Origin: Sporobacter sp942492735 | GTDB lineage: Bacteria > Bacillota > Clostridia > Oscillospirales > Oscillospiraceae | DNA length: 64,000 nucleotides | Assembly (NCBI GenBank): GCA_942492735.1 | Contig: OW818648.1 | Location: 3,906,001 to 3,970,000, forward strand | Direction: 5' to 3' | In this document: positions 8,687 through 17,221 of the stretch, piece after piece | Numbering within the stretch: position 1 is the stretch's first letter | Layout of the letters: each line of letters begins with the position of its first letter | Made by a program: the position numbers and the translations under genes | The notes under the pieces: model-generated | Seen by the model: only the letters and a program-made list of their open reading frames with translations | The model's database searches: none | Told to the model about the DNA's origin: nothing

Positions 8687-9676
8687 ATGAAAAAAGAAAA
8701 ACTGCTTGAAGTCAAAGATTTGAAGGTCTCCTTCTTTACACATGCAGGCGAGGTCAAGGCTGTTGACGGGATTACCTATAGCGTGTGCTGCGGCGAGGTG
8801 CTTGGTATTGTCGGCGAATCCGGCAGCGGCAAAAGTGTCAGCGCATATAGCGTCATGGGTCTGCTGCAAAGCCCCGGAAAGGTCGTCAGCGGTTCTATCT
8901 CGCTCGACGGACGTAATCTTCTTGAGGTAGAGGAGAAGGAGATGCGGTCGATTCGGGGAAATGATATCAGTATGATCTTCCAAAACCCGATGACCTGCTT
9001 AAACCCTGTTTATACTATTGAAAACCAGCTCGTCGAGGCGATCTGCTGCCATGAGTCGATGGCACATCACGATGCCGTCGCAAAAGCGAAGGATTTACTG
9101 GAGCTTGTCGGCATCAATAATGTCGAAAAGCGTCTGAAGCAATATCCGCATGAGCTGTCCGGCGGCATGCGCCAGCGCGTTATGATCGCCATGGGACTTA
9201 TGTGTAATCCGAAGCTGCTGATTGCCGACGAACCAACGACAGCTCTTGACGTGACCATTCAGGCGCAGATTATAGAGCTGCTTCGCACTCTTCAGAAAAA
9301 GGTCGATATGTCCGTCATACTCATTACACACAATCTCGGTGTTGTCGCAGATATCTGTGACAACGTTTGCGTCATGTATGCCGGTCACATTGTCGAGGCC
9401 GGGAGTGTTGACGAGATCTTTTATCAACCGAAGCATCCGTATACGCTTGGGCTCTTAAAGTCAATGCCCCGCATCGATGAAGATTATGACCGCCTGATCC
9501 CGATTGAGGGCACTCCAGTCGATATGCTCAATCCGCCGCCCGGCTGTCCCTTTTCACCGCGCTGCTCAAGCTGTATGAAAATCTGTCTGCGTCAAATGCC
9601 TCCTAATTTCCCGATAAGTGACGGACATTATGCTGCCTGCTGGCTGCAGGCGAAAGGAAGTGAAAATATTGGCTGA
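8687..9676 (+). CDS. oppD: Oligopeptide ABC transporter ATPase, OppD type
   Basis: A 329-aa ATPase. Walker A is GESGSGKSV, the signature motif is LSGGMRQRV and Walker B is LLIADEPTTALDVT. The C-terminal oligopeptide/dipeptide transporter extension (NPPPGCPFSPRCSSCMKIC) carries the cysteines that bind an iron-sulfur cluster in some homologues. It sits 11 nt after oppC and overlaps the start of oppF, consistent with translational coupling. It energises import together with OppF. Confidence 0.93.
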   Translation: MKKEKLLEVKDLKVSFFTHAGEVKAVDGITYSVCCGEVLGIVGESGSGKSVSAYSVMGLLQSPGKVVSGSISLDGRNLLEVEEKEMRSIRGNDISMIFQNPMTCLNPVYTIENQLVEAICCHESMAHHDAVAKAKDLLELVGINNVEKRLKQYPHELSGGMRQRVMIAMGLMCNPKLLIADEPTTALDVTIQAQIIELLRTLQKKVDMSVILITHNLGVVADICDNVCVMYAGHIVEAGSVDEIFYQPKHPYTLGLLKSMPRIDEDYDRLIPIEGTPVDMLNPPPGCPFSPRCSSCMKICLRQMPPNFPISDGHYAACWLQAKGSENIG

Positions 9677-10658
9677 TAAGAGTATTGAGAAATTGGTTGA
9701 GGTCGAAAACCTCAGGAAATATTTTCCTGCCAAGTCCGGTTTACGTCACAAACAGTTTGTGCACGCTGTCGAAGATGTCAGCCTCTTTATCTGCAAGGGC
9801 GAAACACTCGGTCTCGTCGGCGAGAGCGGCTGCGGCAAAACAACGCTGGGCAGAACGCTTCTTCGTCTGTATGAACCGACCCGTGGCACAATCAGATATA
9901 ACGGCATTGATATCACAAAAGCGGAGATGCTCCCTTACCGGCGGAAGATGCAGATCATCTTTCAAGACCCCTCTGCCTCGCTTGATCCGCGTATGACAGT
10001 CGGTGAAATTGTCGGCGAATCCATTGATATACATAAGCTTGCAAAAAATAACGCCGAGCGGCGTGACAAAATAATTCATTATCTCGATAGGGTTGGCTTA
10101 AACAGCGAACATGCCAACAGATACCCGCATGAGTTCTCCGGCGGGCAGCAGCAGCGCATCGGCATTGCCAGGGCGCTCGCCGTCGAACCGGAATTTATCG
10201 TCTGCGATGAGCCGGTTTCGGCGCTCGATGTGTCGATACAGTCACAGATCGTCAACATGCTCGAGGACCTTCAGAATGATATGGGTTTGACCTATCTGTT
10301 CATAGCGCACGACCTCTCTGTCGTCAAGCACATATCAAACCGTATCGGTGTTATGTATCTGGGCAATCTTGTGGAGCTTGCGCAAAGCAACGAGCTGTAC
10401 AAAAATCCGCTCCACCCGTATACGAAATCGCTTCTGTCCGCTGTTCCCATCCCTGATCCGGAAGTCAGCAGAACCAGAAATCGAATGCTCCCTGAGGGTG
10501 AAATTCCAAGCCCTATCAATCCGCCGTCCGGGTGCCGTTTTCACACGCGCTGCCCATACGCCGTCGATATATGCAAAACAGCTGCGCCTGAATTCAAGGA
10601 ATATAACGCAGGCCACTTTGCCGCATGTCATCTCATCAATACAGGTGTCTTAAAGTAA
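9669..10658 (+). CDS. oppF: Oligopeptide ABC transporter ATPase, OppF type
   Basis: A 329-aa ATPase partner of OppD. Walker A is GESGCGKTTLGRTLLRL, the signature is FSGGQQQRIGIARAL and Walker B is FIVCDEPVSALDVS. It has the C-terminal cysteine-rich extension (PPSGCRFHTRCPYAVDICK). The proposed start is TTG at 9669, eight nt after AAAGGAAG, giving an 8-nt overlap with oppD. An ATG at 9618 would lie deep inside oppD and lacks a ribosome site. The GTG at 9660 is a less well spaced alternative. Confidence 0.92.
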   Translation: MADKSIEKLVEVENLRKYFPAKSGLRHKQFVHAVEDVSLFICKGETLGLVGESGCGKTTLGRTLLRLYEPTRGTIRYNGIDITKAEMLPYRRKMQIIFQDPSASLDPRMTVGEIVGESIDIHKLAKNNAERRDKIIHYLDRVGLNSEHANRYPHEFSGGQQQRIGIARALAVEPEFIVCDEPVSALDVSIQSQIVNMLEDLQNDMGLTYLFIAHDLSVVKHISNRIGVMYLGNLVELAQSNELYKNPLHPYTKSLLSAVPIPDPEVSRTRNRMLPEGEIPSPINPPSGCRFHTRCPYAVDICKTAAPEFKEYNAGHFAACHLINTGVLK

Positions 10659-10696
10659 TATTACTTTTGACAATAAACCATTTAAGGAGGACATTT

Positions 10697-12400
10697 ATGA
10701 AAAAAGGACTTTATCTCGTACTCGTCATCTGCATGATCCTGGCTCTTGTCGCGGGCTGTGGCAGCACACCGACGACAAGTCCCTCCCCCAGCGCCAGCGC
10801 CGGTGAAAGCGCTGCCCCGAGCGCAGCAGAAACAACCGCAGCAAACAAAGATTTTACTCTTAGTGTCTGCATCGCTTCCCAGCCCGAAACAATCGACCCG
10901 TCAAAGAACACCTCTGTTGACGGCGCCACCCTCACAGTTCATGCATTTGAGGGCCTGATGGTCATCAACGACAAGCTTGAAGTCGTCCCCGGCGCTGCCG
11001 AATCCTACAAAGTAAGCGACGACGGCCTTGTCTACACCTTCACGCTCCGTGATGCCAAATGGTCAGACGGACAGCCCGTTAAGGCTTCGGACTTCGTCTA
11101 CTCCTGGCAGAGGCTTGTTGATCCCGCAACGGCTTCCGAATATAGCTACATGATCGACATGGTCGCCGGTGTTGCCGATGTCATCTATGCCGATGATCCA
11201 GCAACAGTCACACCGGAGATGGTTAAAGCTATCGGCATCAAAGCGCTTAACGACAAGACCGTTGAAGTCACACTTGCCAATAAGAGTGCTTATTTCCTTG
11301 AGATCGCCGCTTTCCCCTCCTGTGTACCGCTTAGAGAAGATATCATCACAGCCAACGGCGACAACTGGGCCCTTGAGCCCGCAACCTATATCGGCAACGG
11401 CCCGTACATGCTCAAGGAGTGGGTCGCCAACTCACATATGATTTATGAAAAGAACCCCAACTACTATAATCTCGAGGCGCTTGGCCCCACGCAGATCAAA
11501 TTTGCTCTGATGGACGACGTCAATGCCATGTACGCCGCTTTTAAGAACGACGAATTGTCCCTCATCGACGACGTTCCTCCCGACGAAATTGCCGCGCTGA
11601 AGGCCGACGGCTCCCTCAGTATTGAAGGCCAGCTCGGCACATATTACGTCTCCTTCAACACACAGATGGCGCCGTTTGACAACGCGAAAGTCAGAGAAGC
11701 CTTCTCCCTCGTCATCGACAGAAACTTTATCGTTGAAAAAGTCGCCCAGGGCGGACAGGTCCCGGCACCCGCATTCGTACCGATGAAGCTGAGCGATAAC
11801 GAACCCGGCTCCGACTTCAGAGCCAACGGCGGCGACTATTACAGCGTCGCAGCAGCCGATTATAAAGCCAACTGCGACAAGGCCAGAGCACTCCTCGCCG
11901 AAGCCGGCTATCCGGAAGGCAAGGGCTTACCGGCTGTTGAGTATGTTTACAACACAAGCGAAGGCCACAAGGCCATAGCCGAAGCCCTGCAGAACATGTG
12001 GCAGACAGAGCTCGGCGTCACTGTCTCGATTGCCAACCAGGATTGGGCTGTCTTCATTGTCACCCGCCAGGACGGCAACTTCCAGATCGCCCGTGACGGT
12101 TGGCTCGGCGACTACAACGATCCGAGTACCTTCCTGAGCCTGTTCACATCCACCAGCGGCAACAACAACCCGCAGTTCAACAACCCCGCATTTGACGACC
12201 TGATGATGAAAGTCAGCACCTCCAGCGACAGAGCCGAGCGCATGACGCTCATGCATGATGCTGAAGACATTCTGATGACAGAAGCTGCTGTCGCTCCGAT
12301 TTACTACTACACGGACCTCTTCCTCATTAAGGACAACATTCAGGGCTTCTACTCCAACCCGTTTGGATTTAAGTACTTTATGTACGTCACTGAGAAGTAA
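10697..12400 (+). CDS. oppA: Peptide-binding lipoprotein, OppA/SBP family 5
   Basis: A 567-aa extracellular solute-binding protein, family 5. The N-terminus is a lipoprotein signal peptide with lipobox LVAGC (Cys21), then a Ser/Ala/Thr/Pro-rich linker and the binding domain. Hallmarks are LTVHAFEGLMVINDKLEVVPGAAES, YTFTLRDAKWSDGQPVKASDFVYSW in short form, and the GNGPYMLKEW block. It captures peptides outside the cell and delivers them to OppBCDF. The start is fixed by AAGGAGG 7 nt upstream. It is the last gene of the operon and is followed by a strong terminator. Codon use is GCC/AAC-rich relative to neighbours, as often seen in highly expressed genes. Confidence 0.93.
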   Translation: MKKGLYLVLVICMILALVAGCGSTPTTSPSPSASAGESAAPSAAETTAANKDFTLSVCIASQPETIDPSKNTSVDGATLTVHAFEGLMVINDKLEVVPGAAESYKVSDDGLVYTFTLRDAKWSDGQPVKASDFVYSWQRLVDPATASEYSYMIDMVAGVADVIYADDPATVTPEMVKAIGIKALNDKTVEVTLANKSAYFLEIAAFPSCVPLREDIITANGDNWALEPATYIGNGPYMLKEWVANSHMIYEKNPNYYNLEALGPTQIKFALMDDVNAMYAAFKNDELSLIDDVPPDEIAALKADGSLSIEGQLGTYYVSFNTQMAPFDNAKVREAFSLVIDRNFIVEKVAQGGQVPAPAFVPMKLSDNEPGSDFRANGGDYYSVAAADYKANCDKARALLAEAGYPEGKGLPAVEYVYNTSEGHKAIAEALQNMWQTELGVTVSIANQDWAVFIVTRQDGNFQIARDGWLGDYNDPSTFLSLFTSTSGNNNPQFNNPAFDDLMMKVSTSSDRAERMTLMHDAEDILMTEAAVAPIYYYTDLFLIKDNIQGFYSNPFGFKYFMYVTEK

Positions 12401-12410
12401 AACCTGAAAA

Positions 12411-12452
12411 GGGCGTGCCGCTTACGTTTGATAAAACGTTTGCGGCACGCCC
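12411..12452 (+). terminator. Intrinsic terminator of the opp operon
   Basis: Perfect 11-bp GC-rich stem GGGCGTGCCGC / GCGGCACGCCC with an inner ACGTTT/AAACGT stem, followed by a T-rich tail to about 12465. Confidence 0.9.
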
Positions 12453-12559
12453 TTCTTGTCTTTTTGTCGGGTTTTTGTGTATTTATACTGTATTTTTTTA
12501 TAAATCATTCGATAATATAATATACCTACATAAAACGAAAGATGAATGGTGGAATGACG

Positions 12560-13960
12560 ATGTCAAAATTACTCTCCAAAATACAAGGATTCGTCAAAGC
12601 GAGACTCGGTACAAAAATATTAGTTTGCACTCTTTTTTCGGCTATTGTTTTCGTTGCAGCGGTTATCTATGCCCTGCTTAGTCTCATGAATTTAAGGACA
12701 GACAATAATTCCGCCCTGATAACGACGACAATCATTGTCATCAGCGCTATTGCTCTCGTCGGCATTATTTTTGTTTTCTACTTCTCCCGGTACATGGGCA
12801 ATTATCTCAAGGCTCCGCTGGAGGGTATGACGATCGGTCTTATCAAAATGGTAGAAGGCGACCTGTCCTATTTTGATAGTGACATGGTTATATCAGCCGA
12901 TACGCATGACGAGATGATGCTCCATTGTCACACATTCATTAATCTGCTCAATGCCACGAGGGAAAAAGTCGCCGATACAAAGCAGCTGGCTTCGGGAGAT
13001 CTGACAACGCAGGTGCATATCAGAAGTAAAAACGACCTCCTCGGCAATGCGCTGCAGGAGCTGGCCAGCAATACAAATCAAATTGTCAGCTCGATTTCGG
13101 TGACCGCCGAACAGGTTGCGTCGGGCGCAAACATGGTATCCGATTCAAGCTTTGCACTGTCGCAAGGCGCTACGGCGCAGGCAAGCTCCGTACAGGAGCT
13201 GACAGCCTCGCTGACCGAGATGTCCTCGAAGACGAACATGAGCGCGCAGAACGCTGAAAAAGCGAGCGAGTTCGCTCAGAATGCCAAGAAAAACGCCGTC
13301 ATCGGTAATGATCAGATGAAAGAAATGCTTGGCGCGATGGATCAAATCAACGATTCATCAAACAACATCAGTAAGATTATCAAAGTTATTGACGATATCG
13401 CGTTCCAGACGAATATCCTCGCCCTCAACGCCGCGGTTGAAGCGGCGCGCGCCGGACAGCATGGTAAGGGCTTTGCCGTCGTCGCCGAGGAAGTCCGCAA
13501 TCTGGCGGCAAAATCGGCCAATGCCGCAAAAGAGACAACCGACATGATCGAAGGTTCCATGAAAAAGGTTGAAGCGGGAACGAAGATCGCCAACAATACA
13601 GCATCTGCCCTCAATCAGATTGTTGAGCAGATTGAAAAATCCGCCAATCTTGTGCGGGAGATTTCAGTTTCTTCGAACGAGCAAGCATTGGCGATCAAGC
13701 AGATCAACCAAAGCATCGCCCTCGTCTCGGAGGTCGTGCAGACAAATGCCGCCACAGCTGAGGAAAGTGCCGCCGCGAGCGAGCAGCTCTCAGCGCAGGC
13801 CGCGCAGCTGAAGGAAGCAGTCAACGCCTTCACGATAACGAACACAACCGCAGGTCTCAACGCCGCGCGGAACCAGGGCGCAAAAAAGCTGTCGGGCAGC
13901 ACCTCTGCCGCCGCGAAATCAAGAATCTCACTCAGCGATGAAAGCTTCGGAAAATACTAA
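12560..13960 (+). CDS. Methyl-accepting chemotaxis-type protein
   Basis: A 466-aa chemoreceptor-like signal transducer. Two membrane helices near residues 18-43 and 53-75 are separated by only about 10 residues, so there is essentially no extracellular sensing domain. A HAMP-like region follows, then a long coiled-coil signalling domain with the conserved hairpin tip around DIAFQTNILALNAAVEAARA, which contacts CheW/CheA. It may therefore sense membrane or cytoplasmic cues. The start is placed at ATG 12560, about 8 nt after GGTGG. ATGs at 12542 and 12554 are alternatives. No che or flagellar genes are nearby. Confidence 0.9.
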   Translation: MSKLLSKIQGFVKARLGTKILVCTLFSAIVFVAAVIYALLSLMNLRTDNNSALITTTIIVISAIALVGIIFVFYFSRYMGNYLKAPLEGMTIGLIKMVEGDLSYFDSDMVISADTHDEMMLHCHTFINLLNATREKVADTKQLASGDLTTQVHIRSKNDLLGNALQELASNTNQIVSSISVTAEQVASGANMVSDSSFALSQGATAQASSVQELTASLTEMSSKTNMSAQNAEKASEFAQNAKKNAVIGNDQMKEMLGAMDQINDSSNNISKIIKVIDDIAFQTNILALNAAVEAARAGQHGKGFAVVAEEVRNLAAKSANAAKETTDMIEGSMKKVEAGTKIANNTASALNQIVEQIEKSANLVREISVSSNEQALAIKQINQSIALVSEVVQTNAATAEESAAASEQLSAQAAQLKEAVNAFTITNTTAGLNAARNQGAKKLSGSTSAAAKSRISLSDESFGKY

Positions 13961-14001
13961 GTCATTCTAATATTCGATTAAGATAACGACATTGTCCGCG
14001 C

Positions 14002-14069
14002 TGTCATTCCCGCGCAGGCGGGAATCCACGTGCCTGGGAGACTGGATTCCCGCCTACGCGGGAATGACA
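14002..14069. repeat. REP-like inverted repeat
   Basis: Two oppositely oriented copies of a TGTCATTCCCGC...GGCGGGAAT type unit, 14002-14028 and 14044-14069. Each is itself palindromic and they are separated by a short spacer. The motif resembles repetitive extragenic palindromes found across bacteria. It sits in the gap between the chemoreceptor and the histidine kinase. Confidence 0.75.
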
Positions 14070-14153
14070 AGTAACGCAGGATACAAGTAACGCGGGATAT
14101 GCTGATATCTCATTGTGTTTATGGAAGAACAGTATTAAACAATGTAAAATAGA

Positions 14154-14181
14154 ACAAACGACCCGATATTGGGTCGTTTGT
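14154..14181. terminator. Bidirectional terminator hairpin
   Basis: Perfect 11-bp stem ACAAACGACCC / GGGTCGTTTGT with a 6-nt loop and TTTATT after it, between convergent genes. Mainly the end of the histidine kinase or chemoreceptor transcripts. Confidence 0.75.
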
Positions 14182-14204
14182 TTTATTAAGATTTGCTTTC
14201 ACGC

Positions 14205-15503
14205 TTATGATACCAATTGCTGGGTACGCTGTTCAAACGGGATATTAATGTGGATAGAGACAGTAAAATATGTATCCGTGGAATGGACGGCCATCGTCCC
14301 CTTATATTTATCGATGCATCGTTTGACGTTCTTGAGGCCAAAGCCGTGCTGCTTCGAGTCCTTGACATTGGAATCCAAATCCGGCTTATACGGGTTTCTG
14401 ATTTCGTAATAAAGCATGGAGCCTTTTTGGATCAGCTGTACCGAAATTGTCGGCTTCTCTTCCTCGACGTCCATGCAGGCCTCGATGGCGTTGTCAAATG
14501 TATTGCCGATAATAACGCTCAGGTCCGCCGCGGAAATATTAAGATCCGGTTGGACTCTGATATCGAGCTCCGTGTTTATAAACAGTCTCTGGGCTTTTTG
14601 AACACTATGGTTCAGGACGGCACCGATGACCGTATTCCCAACATCGACGACGTTTCCGATGCCGGCAAACAGATCGGCGACCTGATCGATGCATTCTCTG
14701 GCATGCGGGATGTCTTCCATTTTCATCAGTTCATTCATGGTGTTTAAGTACTTTTTTATATCGTGCCATAGCGCTCTCGTCTCATCTTGTTCGTCTTTGA
14801 TTTGATTGAAATACTCTACCTTCAGCTGGTATTGCAGGTCGGCTAATTCATTCTGCCGTTTTATTTCATTGACTTCCTTGATTCTTTCGATATACAGAAA
14901 GATAATGATATTAATGTAAAGAATACCGACGGCACCGATGACAAAGCTCAGCGTGATTTGCGTCTGTGAATCATATGATCCCAGATACATAAGATAGCAG
15001 ATAAAAACGCTTAAAACCTGACACAGCAGAAGCGGAAGCGCCCCAATGAGCGAATCATGTGTTTTTCTCCATTTTGATATTCTGATAACAAAAAAAACAA
15101 AAAAGAACTGTATAAGCTTCGCCAGGACGATATATAATACTCTGCTGTTTCCGTTTATCTCCAGTTCCTCACTGGGGATTCCGAAGAACATAAATATGCT
15201 GGAAATGGTATAGTCAACGGTGATATTAATGACGCACAAAAGCATTGCGCTATAAAAAGCACTCATCCATTTCGCATTGAACAATACTGCGGACAGCACA
15301 AAAAACGAAACGAACGCGTAGCTTATCCGTATGAATGGGAAAACGGGCTGGACGCTGAGCCCGCACAGGATGATTCCGGTGATGATATAGCTGACACAGA
15401 CAAACATTGTACTCTTGGCATAGTTTTGATATAAGCCTCTTAGGTATATACTCAGAACAAGCATTTCAAGGACTGCCGTTGCGAGTTCAACCGCTATGTA
15501 CAC
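14205..15503 (-). CDS. AgrC-like GHKL sensor histidine kinase
   Basis: A 432-aa sensor kinase. The first ~205 residues hold about six membrane helices. A coiled linker leads to LWHDIKKYLNTM, where His247 is the probable phospho-acceptor, and a GHKL ATPase domain with an N-box NTFDNAIEA and a G-box HGFGLKNV. This is the layout of AgrC-type quorum and peptide sensors. The start is GTG at 15503 with GAGGAGG upstream. It is co-transcribed with, and 5 nt downstream of, the LytTR response regulator. No agrB or agrD-like peptide gene is seen nearby, so the ligand is unknown. Confidence 0.88.
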   Translation of the reverse strand: MYIAVELATAVLEMLVLSIYLRGLYQNYAKSTMFVCVSYIITGIILCGLSVQPVFPFIRISYAFVSFFVLSAVLFNAKWMSAFYSAMLLCVINITVDYTISSIFMFFGIPSEELEINGNSRVLYIVLAKLIQFFFVFFVIRISKWRKTHDSLIGALPLLLCQVLSVFICYLMYLGSYDSQTQITLSFVIGAVGILYINIIIFLYIERIKEVNEIKRQNELADLQYQLKVEYFNQIKDEQDETRALWHDIKKYLNTMNELMKMEDIPHARECIDQVADLFAGIGNVVDVGNTVIGAVLNHSVQKAQRLFINTELDIRVQPDLNISAADLSVIIGNTFDNAIEACMDVEEEKPTISVQLIQKGSMLYYEIRNPYKPDLDSNVKDSKQHGFGLKNVKRCIDKYKGTMAVHSTDTYFTVSIHINIPFEQRTQQLVS

Positions 15504-15508
15504 GCACG

Positions 15509-16198
15509 CTACCTCCTCAAGTATTGATGTAAAGCTCTGAATACGTCATCTTTCCTTTTTCGGCTGATGCTGATAATGCGTTTGTCTCTCATGACGAATT
15601 CTGTCTGCGACGCGTTGATGACGTGCTCCAGATTTACAAGAAAGCTGTTGTGCGGCCGGATGAAATTGCCGCCGCTGAGCGTCTCCTCGATGTTCTTCAG
15701 CGAATCCCTGCAATCATATACATTGCTATGCGCACAAATCCTGACGTTATGGTCAAATACCTCAAAATAATAGATATCCCGTGTGGATATCATCTGGCTT
15801 CTCCCGTTCACATCGATGAGAATCTTTTTCGGTACGACCCGCTCCAGTGCGTCGTTTAAGGTTTTTTCAATCTGTTCGTATGATGCCGGTTTGATGAGAT
15901 ATCGGAAGGCCACCTCATAGCCTTGTATCGTGTATTTACTGCTGTTCGTGACAAAGATGATGAGCGGCTTATCATCATGCTGCGTCAGCTGTTTCGCCGC
16001 TTCGAAACCATTCATCGGCTTCATCTCAATGTCAAGAAACATCAGGTCGTAATTCTCTTTTTTATGCGCGCTCAGTACGTCAACCGCGGAATGAAAGACG
16101 TCACAGGACAACCCCGCATCATACCTGCCGATGAATTCCTGTATGATTGCAAGATCTTTTTTGTCGTCATCACAAATTGCAATTCTCATTTCATTCAC
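15509..16198 (-). CDS. LytTR response regulator, AgrA-like
   Basis: A 229-aa two-component regulator. The receiver domain has the acidic pocket (AICDDD) and phospho-acceptor Asp56 in LMFLDIEMKPMNGFEAAK, with the conserved Lys in RYLIKPA. The C-terminal LytTR DNA-binding domain follows (ISTRDIYYFEVFDHNVRIC, GNFIRPHNSFLVNLEHV). It is the first gene of a two-gene operon with the AgrC-like kinase. The annotated start is GTG 16198. ATG 16189 is a credible alternative, and neither has a strong ribosome site. Confidence 0.88.
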   Translation of the reverse strand: MNEMRIAICDDDKKDLAIIQEFIGRYDAGLSCDVFHSAVDVLSAHKKENYDLMFLDIEMKPMNGFEAAKQLTQHDDKPLIIFVTNSSKYTIQGYEVAFRYLIKPASYEQIEKTLNDALERVVPKKILIDVNGRSQMISTRDIYYFEVFDHNVRICAHSNVYDCRDSLKNIEETLSGGNFIRPHNSFLVNLEHVINASQTEFVMRDKRIISISRKRKDDVFRALHQYLRR

Positions 16199-16414
16199 CC
16201 ATCTTACCGCTATCTTTCCTTAATGTAACATATTTTACTAAAATAATCTATATCATGCACGTTACGCTGCAATTCTTGTAAGTTACGTCAAAACTATTGC
16301 AATATTTTATAGCATGTTTTATCTTTGAATAGACCTTTTAGTAGGGCTTATAAAAACTCCCTCATTTTCTTTTTCGCCTCCCTTTAACTCGCTTCTACTC
16401 TTTTTCTCATACCT

Positions 16415-16456
16415 AATAAGGAGTGCGTTTCCGTGATAGGAAACGCACTCCTTATT
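16415..16456 (-). terminator. Strong terminator hairpin
   Basis: Perfect stem of about 18 bp (AATAAGGAGTGCGTTTCC and its complement) with a 6-nt loop. It lies 45 nt past the end of the small membrane protein gene on the minus strand. The rest of the 302-nt gap before the AgrA-like gene shows no gene. Confidence 0.75.
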
Positions 16457-16500
16457 TTATTGACCGATGACGGACTCCCTTCGCCGCATGCGTGCGTTCG

Positions 16501-16809
16501 CTACGGCGATGCTGTACCCTTTTTATTCTTCAAAACATATTTGCCGTGTATGATTATTTGCCACGATAATATTGCTTGTACGAACCATGCTATAGCAAAT
16601 ATCAAGACACAGGTCAGAAACGGTGTAAATTGCAAAAGACCAACGAGAACGGTAGCACCTGGTCCAATGGCACACGAAAATATTAGCAAAATTCTCCAAT
16701 ACCATTTGAGATGAATACTGCAGCCGCAAAGGTCACATGTTTTTGTTCCAAACGGTAACTCAATGAGATACGAACTGAGCGTCATTATGTATTGATGCTG
16801 ACAGCCCAA
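16501..16809 (-). CDS. Small membrane protein with CxxC motif
   Basis: A 102-aa protein. A short N-terminal region carries CDLCGC, a possible metal or redox knuckle, and two hydrophobic helices follow (WRILLIFSCAIGPGATVLVGLL and LTCVLIFAIAWFVQAIL). The start is TTG 16809 with GGGGGTG 5 nt upstream, and a TATAAT lies just before it on the minus strand (16833-16838). A strong terminator follows. I do not recognise a family with certainty. Its own ribosome site, promoter-like box and terminator make it likely to be real. Confidence 0.55.
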   Translation of the reverse strand: MGCQHQYIMTLSSYLIELPFGTKTCDLCGCSIHLKWYWRILLIFSCAIGPGATVLVGLLQFTPFLTCVLIFAIAWFVQAILSWQIIIHGKYVLKNKKGTASP

Positions 16810-16885
16810 AACATCACCCCCGTTCCTGTCATATTATACCATATGCAAGAGGCGAGGGTCAATGTACCAAGAGCCGTTGTTTTGA

Positions 16886-16913
16886 TTGACAAATGCCCAA
16901 ATACTGCTATACT
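16886..16913 (+). promoter_or_regulatory. Sigma-A promoter of the ABC-2 exporter leader
   Basis: TTGACA at 16886-16891, a 16-nt spacer and TATACT at 16908-16913. It would start a transcript with about 300 nt of leader before the ABC ATPase gene. Confidence 0.6.
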
Positions 16914-16945
16914 GAATCCATAATTTTGAAAGTCGAGGTGTTTTT

Positions 16946-16981
16946 GTGTCGGTTCTGTCTGTTTTGGTGAATGTCAACTAA
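16946..16981 (+). CDS. Putative 11-aa leader peptide
   Basis: GTG start with GAGGTG 5 nt upstream, encoding a Ser/Val/Leu/Asn-rich 11-residue peptide (MSVLSVLVNVN) and a TAA stop, about 30 nt after the predicted transcript start. It is followed by hairpins and an intrinsic terminator before the exporter genes, the arrangement of ribosome-mediated attenuators. Very short, so this rests on position and ribosome site only. Confidence 0.4.
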   Translation: MSVLSVLVNVN

Positions 16982-16990
16982 ATAAAGTTG

Positions 16991-17140
16991 CAAAAGGTGA
17001 CGGTAACGGGGTTTGACCCGTTGTTTTGTCGTCTTTTGAAAGACACGGCCTGACAGACTGCTTCAATTTTTCGATACATGAGGCGCGAGCAAGCTTTGCT
17101 CGCTGTTTTTATATGTTGAATAGTTGTTCGCGAGAACAAC
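16991..17140 (+). promoter_or_regulatory. Structured leader with terminator-like hairpin
   Basis: Three stems in a row: an outer CAAAAG..GAC / GTC..CTTTTG pairing (16991-17001 with 17028-17038) around an AACGGG / CCCGTT hairpin; a perfect GCGAGCA / TGCTCGC stem at 17085-17103 followed by TGTTTTTA, which looks like an intrinsic terminator; and GTTGTTC / GAACAAC at 17123-17140. All lie between a promoter and the ATPase start, suggesting attenuation or a riboswitch. It matches no riboswitch consensus I can recall. Confidence 0.5.
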
Positions 17141-17221
17141 TTGTGCCCGCGGGAGCAATCTGCATCTTTACAGGTGTGGTGTGTCTTTTGCGGGTTATTC
17201 TATTTTAAAGGAGATACGACA

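Noticed and set aside
16991..17140. Known riboswitch classes (guanidine, c-di-GMP, manganese, fluoride)
   Set aside because: Conserved core sequences of these classes as I recall them are not visible; kept only as an unassigned structured leader.
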